Notes under the pieces: model-generated
What the model was told of the DNA's origin: nothing
The model's database searches: none
The model's input: only the letters and a program-made list of their open reading frames with translations
Source: Vibrio sp. Isolate34
Lineage (GTDB): Bacteria > Pseudomonadota > Gammaproteobacteria > Enterobacterales > Vibrionaceae
Direction: 5' to 3'
DNA: 64,000 bases
Assembly: GCF_022397915.1 (NCBI RefSeq)
Contig: NZ_JAKEUO010000012.1
Coordinates: 1-64,000 of the forward strand
Made by a program: the position numbers and the translations under genes
Part shown: one piece after another, positions 39,819-50,052 of the stretch
How the letters are laid out: each line of letters starts with the position of its first letter
How positions within the stretch are numbered: position 1 is the stretch's first letter

Positions 39819-40559
39819 CTACCTCGCGTGGATACTGAATTTACGCTCAACCAGCTTAAGTAAGCCCGTCGAAACACTGGTGAAGAATAAGAAGATAATC
39901 GCCACAGTCATGTAGAAGGTAAATGGCATTTTGGTTGAACCTGCCGCCAGTGCGCTAACACGTACCATGTCTTCTAGGCCAATAATCGAAACCAGCGCGG
40001 TGGTTTTAAGTAGTACCAGCCAGTTGTTACCAAAACCCGGTAAGGCGTGACGAATCATCTGTGGTAACAGTATGCGGTGAAACGCCTTTACAGGGCTCAT
40101 ACCATAAGCTTTTGCCGCTTCCATCTCACCGCTATCAACCGCCATGATGGCACCGCGGAATGTTTCCGCCATGTAAGCACCAAAGATGAAGCCTATGGTT
40201 AAGACACCAGCAACAAACGGGCTGACATCAATGTAATCAGGTAGGTAAGAGGTCCATTCGTGGTTAGGATCACTGGATGCGAACCACTCGTTGAGCCACT
40301 CATTGATGGAATACAAACTGTTGTTTAAAAGGATTTGTCCACCAAAGAAAATCAGCATCATCAGTACGAGATCTGGAATGCCTCGAATGACGGTTGTGTA
40401 GAGGGTTGCAATAGCACGAGCCCAGCGATAAGGCGCGAGTTTTGCTAAGGCACCTAGCATACCAAGAACCATAGCTAAAATTAGCGACAGCAAGGCAACT
40501 TCGATTGTGAGCACCGCCCCTTTCAGGATCGACGCTTCATATCCTTGTAAATCAAACAT
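39819..40559 (-). CDS. Basic amino acid ABC transporter permease (HisQ/ArtQ-like)
   Basis: A 246-residue permease, partner of the gene above. The EAA loop is GEMEAAKAYGMSPVKAFHRILLPQMIRHALPGFGNNW near 155-190, and VIRGIPDLVLMMLIFFGG near 60 matches HisQ/ArtQ. I start at the ATG at 40559 with GGA upstream; a TTG four codons earlier would also be open. It is third in the transporter operon, cotranscribed with the binding protein 80 bases upstream. Confidence 0.88.
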   Translation of the reverse strand: MFDLQGYEASILKGAVLTIEVALLSLILAMVLGMLGALAKLAPYRWARAIATLYTTVIRGIPDLVLMMLIFFGGQILLNNSLYSINEWLNEWFASSDPNHEWTSYLPDYIDVSPFVAGVLTIGFIFGAYMAETFRGAIMAVDSGEMEAAKAYGMSPVKAFHRILLPQMIRHALPGFGNNWLVLLKTTALVSIIGLEDMVRVSALAAGSTKMPFTFYMTVAIIFLFFTSVSTGLLKLVERKFSIHAR

Positions 40560-40638
40560 AATGGATTCCAACAGAACTGCGAAAAAGTTGGTAAGACAGG
40601 GAGAGGAGAACCTCTCCCTTAAGAATTGACGCTAAAGA

Positions 40639-41409
40639 TTACTGACCGTATACGTCGTAGTTGAAGTATTTAGCCGCGATATCTTGGTAGATGCCTTTTT
40701 CACGTAGTGAAAGGATTGCCGCATCTAACTGCTTAGTCAGATCTTTGTCTTGCTTACGTAGAGCAATCCCCATACCTTCACCGAACCACTTAGGGTCGGT
40801 TAGTGCTGGGCCTACGAACTCATACGCTTCACCACCTGCTTTGTTTAGCACGCCTTCTTCTAGAGCAGATGCATCACCCAGTACAGCAGCAACACGACCG
40901 TTTGCTAAATCAAGGTAAGCTTCGTCGAATGAACCGTAACGAACGATCTCTACTGTGTCGCCGTAGTTATCTGTTAGGTATTTGTCGTGAGTTGTTGCAC
41001 GCTGAACGGCAATTTTTTGACCACTTAGATCATCAAAGTTAAGGCCTGCACCTTTTTTAGCGATGAACTTGTTTGGGATTTGAGCATATTTACCAGTGAA
41101 ATCGATTTTTTTCTTACGTTCTTCCGTGATAGACATTGCCGCGATGATCGCATCATATTTACGAGCAAGTAGAGAAGGAATGATACCATCCCAGTCTTGT
41201 GCAACGATCTTACACTGCACCTGCATTTCAGTACAAAGCGCGTTAGCCATATCGACATCGAAGCCTTTCAGTGAACCGTCAGCTTCTGTCCAGCTAAATG
41301 GAGGGTAAGCACCTTCAATACCAAAGCGTACTGTTTTCCATTCTTTTGCTTGAGCTACGCCCGTTGCAGCAGTTGCAGCAAGTGCCGCGACTAATAACCA
41401 CTTTTTCAT
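40639..41409 (-). CDS. Periplasmic basic amino acid-binding protein
   Basis: A 256-residue solute-binding protein of family 3 (ArtI/ArgT/HisJ type). Signal peptide MKKWLLVAALAATAATGVAQA is cleaved before KEWKT. The ligand-binding motifs include FGIEGAYPPFSW near 29-40, GFDVDMANALC (family signature near 49-60), DAIIAAMSITEERKKKIDF and VQRATTHDKYL. These resemble lysine/arginine/ornithine-binding proteins. It lies between the ATPase and permease genes. The substrate could be arginine, lysine, ornithine or histidine. Confidence 0.88.
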   Translation of the reverse strand: MKKWLLVAALAATAATGVAQAKEWKTVRFGIEGAYPPFSWTEADGSLKGFDVDMANALCTEMQVQCKIVAQDWDGIIPSLLARKYDAIIAAMSITEERKKKIDFTGKYAQIPNKFIAKKGAGLNFDDLSGQKIAVQRATTHDKYLTDNYGDTVEIVRYGSFDEAYLDLANGRVAAVLGDASALEEGVLNKAGGEAYEFVGPALTDPKWFGEGMGIALRKQDKDLTKQLDAAILSLREKGIYQDIAAKYFNYDVYGQ

Positions 41410-41545
41410 ATCCCTACTCCTGTGATTTAGGTTTTTATGTTTTGCTAGTTTTAATATTGTGTTTGTTGTTGCTTATTAACTTACTTGTTGTGTTTTATTG
41501 TTCACACCGTCGCTGTTTACCTTGGCAACGGCGTTTCAATTCTGA

Positions 41546-42316
41546 TTAGTAGATCGATGAGATAAATTGTTGTAAACGCTCAGATTCAGGTTCCGTAAAC
41601 AGTTTAGCCGGATCGCCCTGTTCTTCCACTAAACCTTGATGCAGGAACATCACATGGTTTGATACGTCACGAGCAAAAGCCATTTCATGTGTTACCACAA
41701 GCATGGTTCTTCCTTCTTCTGCTAGATCGCGCATTACACCAAGTACTTCCCCTACTAACTCAGGGTCAAGTGCCGATGTTGGTTCATCAAACAACATCAC
41801 TTCAGGATCAACCGCTAGCGCTCGAGCAATTGCCGCACGTTGTTGTTGTCCGCCAGACAAATGGCCTGGGTAGTAATCTTTGCGCTCATACAAGCCTACT
41901 TTTTTAAGTAGTAGTTCTGCATTTTCAATCGCTTGAGCTTTAGGCACACCTAATACGTGAACGGGGGCTTCGATAACATTTTCGAGAACTGTCAGGTGAG
42001 ACCAAAGATTGAAGCCTTGAAAAACCATCGCTAAGCGAGAACGGATTCGCTGTACTTGTTTTTCATTAGCAGGAACAGATACACCTTGGCGGTTGTTTTT
42101 CATTTGAATTAATTCGCCATTAACCCAAATTTCGCCTGCGGTTGGTGTTTCTAAAAGGTTGATACATCTAAGGAAAGTACTTTTACCCGACCCTGAAGAT
42201 CCGATAATTGATACAACATCGCCTTTGTGCGCAGAAAGTGAAATTCCCTTTAAAACTTCATTTTGACCAAACGTTTTGTGTAGATCCTTTATGTCCAGCG
42301 CTGGTACATCTTTCAT
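41546..42316 (-). CDS. Basic amino acid ABC transporter ATPase (HisP/ArtP-like)
   Basis: A 256-residue ABC ATPase. Walker A is GSSGSGKST near 38-46, the signature LSGGQQQR near 155, Walker B VMLFDEPTSALDPE near 175, and the H-loop VVTHEMAFA near 210. Its whole sequence reads closer to HisP than to ArtP (GVSVPANEKQVQRIRSRLAMVFQGFNLWSHLTVLENVIEAPVHVLG). I start at the ATG at 42316 because GGGAGAG is upstream; an open extension to 42406 lacks homology. It is the first gene of the operon. No clear ArgR box was found in front of it. Confidence 0.9.
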   Translation of the reverse strand: MKDVPALDIKDLHKTFGQNEVLKGISLSAHKGDVVSIIGSSGSGKSTFLRCINLLETPTAGEIWVNGELIQMKNNRQGVSVPANEKQVQRIRSRLAMVFQGFNLWSHLTVLENVIEAPVHVLGVPKAQAIENAELLLKKVGLYERKDYYPGHLSGGQQQRAAIARALAVDPEVMLFDEPTSALDPELVGEVLGVMRDLAEEGRTMLVVTHEMAFARDVSNHVMFLHQGLVEEQGDPAKLFTEPESERLQQFISSIY

Positions 42317-43108
42317 GCGCTTTCTCTCCCAAGTTTGTGAAAATGCAAGGTACTCCGACCTTTTCATGCGATACAAACTAGCACCACACGAAACAACATG
42401 CAACAAATTATTAACCTAATAAATTGGAATAAATAGCGATTCACTCTGACTTATTATGCAAAAGGTAGCGTTTTCACCTCAATTTAATGAATGAGTTCTA
42501 TCAATAAGCTGTAATTACACCCCTTACATTGTTTAAATAAAGTTAACCAAAATGAGATTCCCGTAGCTTGATGTCTCACAAGAAAAACAAGTTTTGTGAA
42601 CTTAGATAAGCCGAGACCTGCAAAATATAATCTGCACGCTCAACACTAAATACACACCATAAGGCACAATTATTTTAAGGTTATTACATTGTAAGCATTT
42701 CACTGGGAACAGTTGGGAAGCAAGTAATAGTGAAATAACTCAGTAAGAATTGAGTATTGAACTCGAGCCACGACGACAAAGGCTCGAAGAAGATAGGTAA
42801 ACGTCAATTTGTGAAAACTAATTACACGATTCATCAATGGTACGTTAATGAATCGCTTCGTTTTGTAGCTTTCTTTCACATACACTCATAAAGTGATCAA
42901 GATCAATCACCCTAAAGGGTAAGCTTGCTAGACTCCTCAGCAAAGAATAAGGCATTAAAAATGCCAAACATTTCTTTTAACTCAGCTGCATAAAGCACAT
43001 CAAAACCGTGCAACATAATGTTAATGAGTTATAACTAAGAAATAACGCAATTACGCGAAATTATAGAATTCAATTTTAGAATTACTAACATAAAAATATG
43101 AGGAATCT
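42317..43108. other. ABC operon-DUF3360 gene divergent intergenic region
   Basis: Nearly 800 bases without a supported gene, the largest gap in the window. It contains an FNR-like site at 42893-42906 and a 6-bp hairpin CGAGCC/GGCTCG near 42763-42785. The stretch 42640-42900 holds a few short frames without ribosome-binding sites. A small RNA is possible but unsupported. Confidence 0.5.
42893..42906 (+). promoter_or_regulatory. FNR-like site upstream of DUF3360 gene
   Basis: GTGATCAAGATCAA matches 9 of 10 fixed bases of the FNR box TTGAT-N4-ATCAA. It lies about 203 bases before the DUF3360 start and upstream of the pflB block, where oxygen control would be expected. It could also be read as a weak CRP site. 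Confidence 0.45.
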
Positions 43109-44650
43109 ATGTCAGACGTTGTGAATAATGCGAACTCTGAAGTAGAAGAGAAAAGCTATAAAGAGCTACACCGTCCTGCTTCTGAATTTGAGAGCCGCTC
43201 AGATTATCTAGATCATGAGCTTCAAATTATGAAGCCTCGCCGCTTCGGTCTAAACCTTCCGGGTCGTGACTTCCGCTTTGAACTTGAAGATCTTGTTCCT
43301 GCACTTGCTGGTACCATTGGTATCATCGCGATGTACTCTGCAGTAATGATGTCTTGGGCTGACGGCCTAACTCAAGCTTGGGATCACGTAAACCTAGGTA
43401 AAGAGTTTGCGATTGAAGTCGCTCGTGTAGAAATGCTTATCCCTGCACTGCTGTTCTGTATCCTAGCTTCTGGTTTCTTTAACCCTAAAGCAAACCTTGC
43501 CGGTAACCACGGCCCAATGATTCCTCTTATCGGTACCATCGCTCTAGCTGGTGCTCACCCTCTTGCATTGGCAATCCTTATCGGTGTCTTCGGTCTAATC
43601 CTAAGTTTCCTAAAAGGCGGCTCCAAGCTGGTTAACCTGACTTCAGAAGGTACTGCTGGTGGCTTGCTCATTTTCTTAGGCCTAACCGGTACTATGAGCC
43701 AAATCAACTCAATTCAATCATGGGCGGTTGGTCTTCAATCTTCTACTGTTGAAGCGGGCAGCATGGGTTACGTTGGTTTAATCGTTCTTGCTATTACTAT
43801 TGCTATCTACGCTTTCCTAGCAAAAGTGAACAAGCGTTGGTTAGCTATCCCAGTGTGTGCATTCACAGGCCTTGCTATTGCATTAGTATTAGGCGCAGGC
43901 TTCGACATCGTATTCGAAACTGAAATGGGCATTCCAAACCTAAACCCAGTTTACTGGTGGGGTTCTACTTCTGAAGGTTGGATGCTTGGCTTGCCAAACG
44001 TTGAACACTTCATTGCATCTCTACCATTTGCAATCCTTGCTGTAGCAATGTGGTCACCAGACTTCCTAGGTCACCGTATCTTCCAAGAACTTAACTACCC
44101 TAAAAAGTCTGAAAAAGTGCTTATGGATGTAGATGACACAATGACTATGTGTTCAGTTCGTCAAATGGTTGGTACTGCAGTTGGTGGTGGTAACATCACT
44201 TCTTCTTGGGGTACTTACATGATCCCAGCGGCTATCGCGAAACGTCCAATTCCTGGCGGCGCAATCTTGCTTGGTTCTCTATGTATTATTGTTGCGATTC
44301 TTGGTTTCCCAATGGACGTAGCAGTATGGCCACCAGTGATGCGTGTTGCGCTACTTGTAGGTGTATCTCTACCTCTACTTGAAGCAGGTATGCAAATGGT
44401 TAAGGATTCTAAAGATTCTCAAGCAGCTGGTATCTGTATCTTCGGTTCAGCGGTTGTTAACCCAGTTCTAGCATGGGCATTAACTATGCTTCTAGATAAC
44501 AACGGTCTAATTGGTGACAAAGAGCGTGCTAAGCGTCTATCATTTGTAGATAAGATTGTTATCCCAGTTGGTGTTTTAGTTATCTGTCTAGTAGCAATGC
44601 TTGCAGTTGGTATGCTAGAAAGCCAATATGGTCTAAAAGCTTGGCTATAA
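43109..44650 (+). CDS. DUF3360 family membrane protein
   Basis: A 513-residue integral membrane protein. About 75 hydrophilic N-terminal residues are followed by 11-13 hydrophobic segments; short signatures are ALAGTIGIIAMYSAVMMSW, NHGPMIPLIGTIALAGAHPLAL and LTSEGTAGGLLIFLGLTG. The overall style resembles SLC26/xanthine permease-type carriers, which is an inference. No substrate is known. Codon use is highly biased (GGT, CTA, GCT), like pflB next to it, suggesting strong expression. It sits ahead of pflB on the same strand with a terminator between, and behind an FNR-like site, so a role in anaerobic organic-acid or ion movement is a fair guess. Confidence 0.8.
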   Translation: MSDVVNNANSEVEEKSYKELHRPASEFESRSDYLDHELQIMKPRRFGLNLPGRDFRFELEDLVPALAGTIGIIAMYSAVMMSWADGLTQAWDHVNLGKEFAIEVARVEMLIPALLFCILASGFFNPKANLAGNHGPMIPLIGTIALAGAHPLALAILIGVFGLILSFLKGGSKLVNLTSEGTAGGLLIFLGLTGTMSQINSIQSWAVGLQSSTVEAGSMGYVGLIVLAITIAIYAFLAKVNKRWLAIPVCAFTGLAIALVLGAGFDIVFETEMGIPNLNPVYWWGSTSEGWMLGLPNVEHFIASLPFAILAVAMWSPDFLGHRIFQELNYPKKSEKVLMDVDDTMTMCSVRQMVGTAVGGGNITSSWGTYMIPAAIAKRPIPGGAILLGSLCIIVAILGFPMDVAVWPPVMRVALLVGVSLPLLEAGMQMVKDSKDSQAAGICIFGSAVVNPVLAWALTMLLDNNGLIGDKERAKRLSFVDKIVIPVGVLVICLVAMLAVGMLESQYGLKAWL

Positions 44651-44690
44651 TAGTCCTTACTACACAAAAGTAGTATTCGGATTAAAAAAA

Positions 44691-44726
44691 AGTTTGGGTG
44701 GCAACCCCTGTCACTCAAATTTTTTC
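44691..44726 (+). terminator. DUF3360 gene terminator
   Basis: TTTGGGTG pairs with CACTCAAA (one G-U), followed by TTTTTTCAAC and another T run. Confidence 0.7.
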
Positions 44727-44824
44727 AACTTTTTTTGGCATTTATTGATTTAGTTTAAGGTTTGCAGGAATTTTTTAGCGTAGTCTTGAATTCATAGAGT
44801 AAAGAGAACATATAAAAAGTAGTG

Positions 44825-44869
44825 ACAATATATATAACCATATGACGCTTATATGCTCATATATATTGT
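44825..44869. repeat. A/T-rich inverted repeat in the pflB upstream region
   Basis: ACAATATATAT (44825-44835) and ATATATATTGT (44859-44869) are perfect inverse complements, with an inner CATAT/ATATG pair. It could be an extrudable cruciform, an operator or an mRNA stem in the pflB leader, about 90 bases before the start. Confidence 0.6.
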
Positions 44870-44957
44870 TATTAATAAGAGTGTACTACCCTTACGAGGG
44901 GCGCTGGCTCAACAGTGTTAATGTACGTATTTTTTCTACTAAAAAGGTAGGTATGTC

Positions 44958-47234
44958 ATGGCAGAGCAATTTGCTAAAGCTTGGGAAGATTTTGCTGCAG
45001 GTGAGTGGCAAAGCGAAGTAAACGTTCGTGATTTCATTCAAAAGAACTACACGCCGTATGAAGGCGACGAGTCTTTCCTAGTTTCTGAGGGTACTGAAGC
45101 AACTAACAAGCTTTGGTCTTCGGTAATGGAAGGTATCAAACAGGAAAACGCAACTAAAGCACCTGTAGATTTCGATACTTCTGTTATCTCTACCATTACT
45201 GCTCACGATGCAGGTTATATTGAGAAAGATCTTGAGACTATCGTTGGTCTACAAACTGAGAAGCCACTAAAACGTGCAATCATCCCTAACGGTGGTGTAC
45301 GTATGGTTGAAGGTTCTTGTAAAGCATACGGCGAAACTCTTGACCCAATGGTTTCAAAAATCTACTCAGAATACCGTAAAACACACAATGCTGGCGTTTT
45401 CGATATCTACACTCCTGATATCCTAAAATGTCGTAAGTCTGGTGTTCTGACTGGTCTTCCTGATGCTTACGGCCGTGGTCGTATCATCGGTGACTACCGT
45501 CGTGTTGCACTTTACGGTATTGATTTCCTAATGAAAGACAAGCAAGCTCAATTTGCTTCTCTTCAAGAGCAATTCGAAAACGGTGAAAACCTAGCAGAAA
45601 CAATGCAACTGCGTGAAGAGATCTCTGAGCAACATCGTGCTCTAGGTCAAATCAAGCAAATGGCTGAGAAATACGGTTTCGATATCTCTGAGCCTGCTCA
45701 AACTGCTCAAGAAGCTATCCAGTGGACTTACTTCGGCTACCTAGCTGCTGTTAAATCTCAAAACGGTGCTGCAATGTCTCTAGGTCGTACTTCGACTTTC
45801 CTAGACATCTACATCGAGCGTGATATCGCTGCTGGCAAGATCACTGAAGAACAAGCACAAGAAATGATCGACCACTTCGTAATGAAGCTGCGTATGGTTC
45901 GTTTCCTACGTACTCCTGAGTACGATGAGCTGTTCTCTGGTGACCCAATCTGGGCAACAGAATCTATGGGTGGTATGGGTATCGACGGTCGTACGCTAGT
46001 AACGCGTTCGAACTTCCGTTTCCTAAACTCTCTATACACTATGGGTCCTTCTCCAGAGCCAAACATCACTGTTCTTTGGTCTGAGCAACTACCTGACGGC
46101 TTCAAACGTTTCTGTGCGAAGGTATCTATCGATACTTCTTCTATCCAGTACGAAAATGATGACCTAATGCGTCCTGACCTTGAGTCTGATGATTACGCTA
46201 TCGCTTGTTGTGTATCTCCAATGATCGTTGGTAAGCAAATGCAGTTCTTCGGTGCTCGTGCTAACCTTGCGAAAACAATGCTTTACGCAATCAACGGCGG
46301 TGTGGACGAGAAGCTTAAGATGCAAGTTGGTCCTGTTTCAGACAAGATCACTGACGAAGTTCTTAACTACGATGACGTAATGGGTCGCCTAGACACATTC
46401 ATGGACTGGTTAGCTAAGCAATACGTGACTGCACTAAACAGCATTCACTACATGCACGACAAGTACAGCTACGAAGCGTCTCTAATGGCTCTTCATGACC
46501 GTGACGTTCGTCGTACTATGGCTTGTGGTATCGCTGGTCTTTCTGTTGCTGCTGACTCACTGTCTGCAATTAAGTTTGCTAAAGTGAAGCCAATCCGTGA
46601 CGAAGACGGTATCGCAACTGACTTCGAAATCGAAGGCGATTACCCTAAATACGGTAACAACGACTCTCGTGTAGATGATATTGCTTGTGAACTAGTTTCT
46701 ACGTTCATGAACAAGATCCGTAAGCTTAAGACTTACCGTAACTCTATCCCTACACAGTCAGTTCTTACTATCACGTCTAACGTTGTATACGGTAAGAAAA
46801 CTGGTAACACTCCAGACGGTCGTCGTGCTGGCGCTCCTTTCGCTCCTGGTGCAAACCCAATGCACGGTCGCGATGAGAAAGGTGCTGTAGCTTCACTAAC
46901 GTCTGTAGGTAAACTACCGTTTGCTGACGCACAAGATGGTATCTCTTACACGTTCTCTATCGTGCCAAACGCACTAGGTAAAGAACTTGATAGCCAACGT
47001 GCTAACCTTGCAGGCCTAATGGATGGTTACTTCCACCACGAAGCTGGCATTGAAGGTGGTCAACACCTTAACGTTAACGTTCTTAACCGCGACACTCTAG
47101 AAGACGCAGTTAAGCACCCTGAGAAATACCCTCAGCTAACAATCCGTGTATCTGGTTACGCTGTTCGCTTTAACTCTCTAACTGCAGAGCAACAAGCTGA
47201 CGTAATCGCACGTACATTTACTGAGTCTCTATAA
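44958..47234 (+). CDS. pflB: Formate C-acetyltransferase (pyruvate formate-lyase) PflB
   Basis: A 758-residue glycyl-radical enzyme turning pyruvate and CoA into acetyl-CoA and formate during anaerobic growth. The catalytic cysteine pair is C417-C418 in [11 protein letters not shown] and the radical glycine is G733 in RVSGYAVRF. The length is close to E. coli PflB (760). The N terminus [18 protein letters not shown] is the usual one, with AAGGTAGGT before the ATG. Codon use is strongly biased, as for an abundant protein. Its activase pflA is nearby but separated by an lpxR-like gene. Confidence 0.97.
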   Translation: MAEQFAKAWEDFAAGEWQSEVNVRDFIQKNYTPYEGDESFLVSEGTEATNKLWSSVMEGIKQENATKAPVDFDTSVISTITAHDAGYIEKDLETIVGLQTEKPLKRAIIPNGGVRMVEGSCKAYGETLDPMVSKIYSEYRKTHNAGVFDIYTPDILKCRKSGVLTGLPDAYGRGRIIGDYRRVALYGIDFLMKDKQAQFASLQEQFENGENLAETMQLREEISEQHRALGQIKQMAEKYGFDISEPAQTAQEAIQWTYFGYLAAVKSQNGAAMSLGRTSTFLDIYIERDIAAGKITEEQAQEMIDHFVMKLRMVRFLRTPEYDELFSGDPIWATESMGGMGIDGRTLVTRSNFRFLNSLYTMGPSPEPNITVLWSEQLPDGFKRFCAKVSIDTSSIQYENDDLMRPDLESDDYAIACCVSPMIVGKQMQFFGARANLAKTMLYAINGGVDEKLKMQVGPVSDKITDEVLNYDDVMGRLDTFMDWLAKQYVTALNSIHYMHDKYSYEASLMALHDRDVRRTMACGIAGLSVAADSLSAIKFAKVKPIRDEDGIATDFEIEGDYPKYGNNDSRVDDIACELVSTFMNKIRKLKTYRNSIPTQSVLTITSNVVYGKKTGNTPDGRRAGAPFAPGANPMHGRDEKGAVASLTSVGKLPFADAQDGISYTFSIVPNALGKELDSQRANLAGLMDGYFHHEAGIEGGQHLNVNVLNRDTLEDAVKHPEKYPQLTIRVSGYAVRFNSLTAEQQADVIARTFTESL

Positions 47235-47266
47235 GCTCACCGCTTAATAGACAGTAAATAATATTA

Positions 47267-47293
47267 GCCTCGCCAATGTGCGGGGCTTTTTTA
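47267..47293 (+). terminator. pflB terminator
   Basis: GCCTCGC pairs with GCGGGGC (one G-U) around CAATGT, followed by TTTTTT. Confidence 0.8.
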
Positions 47294-47435
47294 TATCTAT
47301 TGTAAATCGCACAAACTTAACCTATCCCTCGAAATGTTAGATTGAGCAAAAAAGCACCCTGCCATTCACTTTTTTTCCACAAATTCTGTCAAATTACGGT
47401 AATATCGCGGTTCATAATTTAAGAGTAACTGCTCC

Positions 47436-48425
47436 ATGAAATACCTGCGTTGTTTACCCCTGATTCTTCTCTCTTTCTCATCTTTAGCATCTGAGCGTTC
47501 TACGCTGACTTTTGCTTTAGATAATGATGGTATTTTTGGTGTCGACCAAGACTATACCAACGGTCTATTTCTGGGTTACACATCATCAAGTATTACGCCA
47601 TACAACTGGGTAAAACCACTGAGCCTTTCTTACTGGGGCGCAAGTTCTCTAGATAAGTGGGAAATCACCATTGGCCACAAAATGTATACGCCTTCAGATA
47701 TTGAGTTGGAAACACCCTCTGCCAATGATCGTCCGTATGCAGGTTACCTACACACAGAATTCAACTACATCAGCTTGAACCCACAACAAGCTCAGCGTTT
47801 TAACATCACGTTTGGTACAACAGGCGAACGTGCACTGTCTGAAGATGCTCAAAAATTGGTTCACTCAATCACAAAATCAGATGAGCCTATGGGCTGGGGA
47901 TATCAAGTTGATGATGAGTGGGCGGGAAGCGTTGGCTACCTAAGCCATTTCAACTTAATGCGTAATCAAGCACTAGCAAATACAGACTTCGAGATCTCTA
48001 ACGTTTCAGAAATCAACGTCGGTAACTTTCGAAGTGACATTTCAACGGGCTTCATGTTCCGTTGGGGTACAGACCTAGGTGGTAACTTTGGTGCGGCGAA
48101 CATCAGCACAGAGAACCCATTCAAAGCCGGTATGATCGGCGCATCAAACACAGGTTGGTTTACCTATGCAGGCCTTGAAGGTCGTTACCGATTTAACGAC
48201 TTAACAATCGAAGGCGATCGCTCTGGGATCGAAGATAATTGGCCGAACCCAGAACAATATGATGTGACATTAGAGAACGTTCAAGCAACCGCTGTGCTAG
48301 GTGTGGCTTGGTATAACCAATACGTTGGTGCATCCTTCGCACTTACGGCAAAAACGCCTGATTACAAAGAAGCAAAAGAGTCGGTGTACACCACTGGCGG
48401 CATCACAATGTTTGCGTTCTTCTAG
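47436..48425 (+). CDS. LpxR-like lipid A deacylase family outer membrane protein (DUF2219)
   Basis: A 329-residue outer membrane beta-barrel of the LpxR family. Residues 1-18 form a signal peptide (MKYLRCLPLILLSFSSLA). The family signature TFALDNDGIFGVDQDYTNGLFLGYTS near 25-50 has the conserved Asn-Asp; PYAGYLHTEFNYI near 101 is also typical. In Salmonella LpxR removes the 3'-acyloxyacyl group of lipid A in a Ca2+-dependent manner. Activity here is inferred. It lies between pflB and pflA but has its own spacer and terminator, so it is likely transcribed separately. Confidence 0.82.
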   Translation: MKYLRCLPLILLSFSSLASERSTLTFALDNDGIFGVDQDYTNGLFLGYTSSSITPYNWVKPLSLSYWGASSLDKWEITIGHKMYTPSDIELETPSANDRPYAGYLHTEFNYISLNPQQAQRFNITFGTTGERALSEDAQKLVHSITKSDEPMGWGYQVDDEWAGSVGYLSHFNLMRNQALANTDFEISNVSEINVGNFRSDISTGFMFRWGTDLGGNFGAANISTENPFKAGMIGASNTGWFTYAGLEGRYRFNDLTIEGDRSGIEDNWPNPEQYDVTLENVQATAVLGVAWYNQYVGASFALTAKTPDYKEAKESVYTTGGITMFAFF

Positions 48426-48465
48426 CCACCAGCAAGGGCTTTCGTCCTTCACGGTTCAAGTTTAA

Positions 48466-48504
48466 TAAGGGCAATCATCTTCACAGGTGATTGCCCTTAC
48501 TTTT
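48466..48504 (+). terminator. Terminator after LpxR-like gene
   Basis: TAAGGGCAATCA pairs with TGATTGCCCTTA across about 10 bases, then CTTTTA. Confidence 0.75.
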
Positions 48505-48589
48505 AAAGACCTCGTTACCATTTGACCCTATTTTATGTACCGTTTTTGTAATAAAATAAAGAGTATAAATTCCTCTACGAGAATAGCTC

Positions 48590-49330
48590 ATGTCTACAAC
48601 TGGTCGCATTCACTCATTCGAATCTTGTGGTACTGTCGATGGCCCTGGTATCCGCTTTATTGTGTTTCTTCAAGGCTGCTTAATGCGCTGTATGTACTGC
48701 CACAATCGCGATACATGGGATCTTCATGACGGAAAGGAAGTAACGGTTGAAGAGATCATCAACGAAGCAAAATCATACCGTCATTTCATGAAAGCTTCTG
48801 GCGGTGGTATCACTTGTTCAGGTGGCGAAGCGATGCTACAACCTGAGTTTGTTCGTGACTTTTTCCGCGCAGCTCAAGCTGAAGGCATTCACACTTGTCT
48901 TGATACTAATGGCTACATTCGTAAGCACACAGAAGTGGTTGATGAAGTACTAGAAGCCTCTGATCTAGTGATGCTTGATCTTAAGCATATGCGAGACGAG
49001 ATTCACCACGATTTCATTGGTGTATCAAACCGACGTACTCTGGATTTTGCACGCTACCTGCACAAAATCGGCAAGAAAACTTGGATTCGCTATGTGATTG
49101 TTCCTGGCTACACAGATACAGCTGAAGATGCACATCTTCTTGGTGAATTCATTAAAGACATGGACAACATCGAGAAAGTAGAACTGCTTCCGTACCACAA
49201 GCTTGGTGCTCACAAATGGGAAGCGCTGGGTCATGACTACCCACTTGATGGTGTTAACCCGCCAAGTAAAGAAAAAATGGATGAGATCGTCGCTGTTCTT
49301 AGTCAGTACCATTCAAACGTAAAATACTAA
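48590..49330 (+). CDS. pflA: Pyruvate formate-lyase 1-activating enzyme PflA
   Basis: A 246-residue radical-SAM enzyme that makes the glycyl radical on PflB with S-adenosylmethionine and flavodoxin. The 4Fe-4S motif CxxxCxxC is in [16 protein letters not shown] near 29-36; [17 protein letters not shown] near 77 is the SAM-binding GGE-type motif. Length and N terminus ([26 protein letters not shown]) are standard. It is about 1.3 kb behind pflB with an lpxR-like gene between; it ends in a strong UUCG-capped terminator. Confidence 0.96.
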   Translation: MSTTGRIHSFESCGTVDGPGIRFIVFLQGCLMRCMYCHNRDTWDLHDGKEVTVEEIINEAKSYRHFMKASGGGITCSGGEAMLQPEFVRDFFRAAQAEGIHTCLDTNGYIRKHTEVVDEVLEASDLVMLDLKHMRDEIHHDFIGVSNRRTLDFARYLHKIGKKTWIRYVIVPGYTDTAEDAHLLGEFIKDMDNIEKVELLPYHKLGAHKWEALGHDYPLDGVNPPSKEKMDEIVAVLSQYHSNVKY

Positions 49331-49358
49331 CACCTACGGTTTTCAAAGCCTGTTTCAA

Positions 49359-49391
49359 ACGCCTCAATTTCGATTGGGGCGTTTTCTTTTT
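49359..49391 (+). terminator. pflA terminator
   Basis: CGCCTCAAT pairs with ATTGGGGCG around a TTCG tetraloop, followed by TTTTCTTTTT. Confidence 0.85.
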
Positions 49392-49551
49392 CGAGCCAAA
49401 CAATCCTTTCACTTTTCTTTACAACTTTTGTTTATCAATTCAAAAAATCATATTAAATCCGTGTTGAGATCATGTTTCCACTCGTAGGAATGCTGTTACT
49501 CTTACTGCAACAAAAGAATACAACATTTAGTTTTTTAGTGAGGCTCCTCCC

Positions 49552-50052
49552 ATGGAAATGACCAATGCTCAGCGTCTAATTCTATCAAATCAATACTACC
49601 TAATGTCTCAAATGGATCCTGAGAACTCAGCTAAATACCAACGTCTACAAACGATTGTAGAACGTGGTTACGAACTCCAAATGCGTGAGCTTAACAAAGA
49701 ATTTGGTTGTTTGACTGAAGCAGAATGTCGTGAAATTATCGACATCATGGAGATGTACCATGCAATGCAAGAGTCAAACAAAATGCTAGCAGAACAAGAA
49801 CGCGCTGAAGTTGATCAACGCCGCCTACAGTTCTTAGGTTTTGATATCGCTTCTGAAGCGCAGATCGTACACTACGTGCGTTTCCTTGTTGACTCTGAAG
49901 GTCTTTACCCTCAATTCGACAAAGCTGATCACCACTTCAATAGCCAAATGCCAATGCTAGACAAATACCGTCGCATGCTAACAACATGGCGCAACTGCCC
50001 TCGTCAGTACCACCTATGTGCGACAGAGCTATCTCAAATCTTCAGTGCTTAA
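49552..50052 (+). CDS. yfbU: YfbU family protein
   Basis: A 166-residue soluble, helical, acidic protein. Start [35 protein letters not shown] and end [36 protein letters not shown] match the YfbU family strongly. The biochemical role is unsettled; in E. coli it has been linked to cell death under stress. The ATG follows AGGCTCC. It is monocistronic. Confidence 0.92.
   Translation: MEMTNAQRLILSNQYYLMSQMDPENSAKYQRLQTIVERGYELQMRELNKEFGCLTEAECREIIDIMEMYHAMQESNKMLAEQERAEVDQRRLQFLGFDIASEAQIVHYVRFLVDSEGLYPQFDKADHHFNSQMPMLDKYRRMLTTWRNCPRQYHLCATELSQIFSA

Larger units (their letters stand above)
44651..44957 (+). other. DUF3360-pflB intergenic region
   Basis: A 307-base spacer with a terminator at 44691 and a 45-base A/T-rich inverted repeat at 44825, no gene. 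pflB needs its own promoter here. Confidence 0.6.

Noticed and set aside
42317..42406. 30-codon extension of the ABC ATPase
   Set aside because: No homology to HisP-type N termini; the ATG at 42316 has GGGAGAG upstream.
42317..42560. ArgR box ahead of the amino acid ABC operon
   Set aside because: Only half-sites such as TGAAT without a correctly spaced ATTCA were found.
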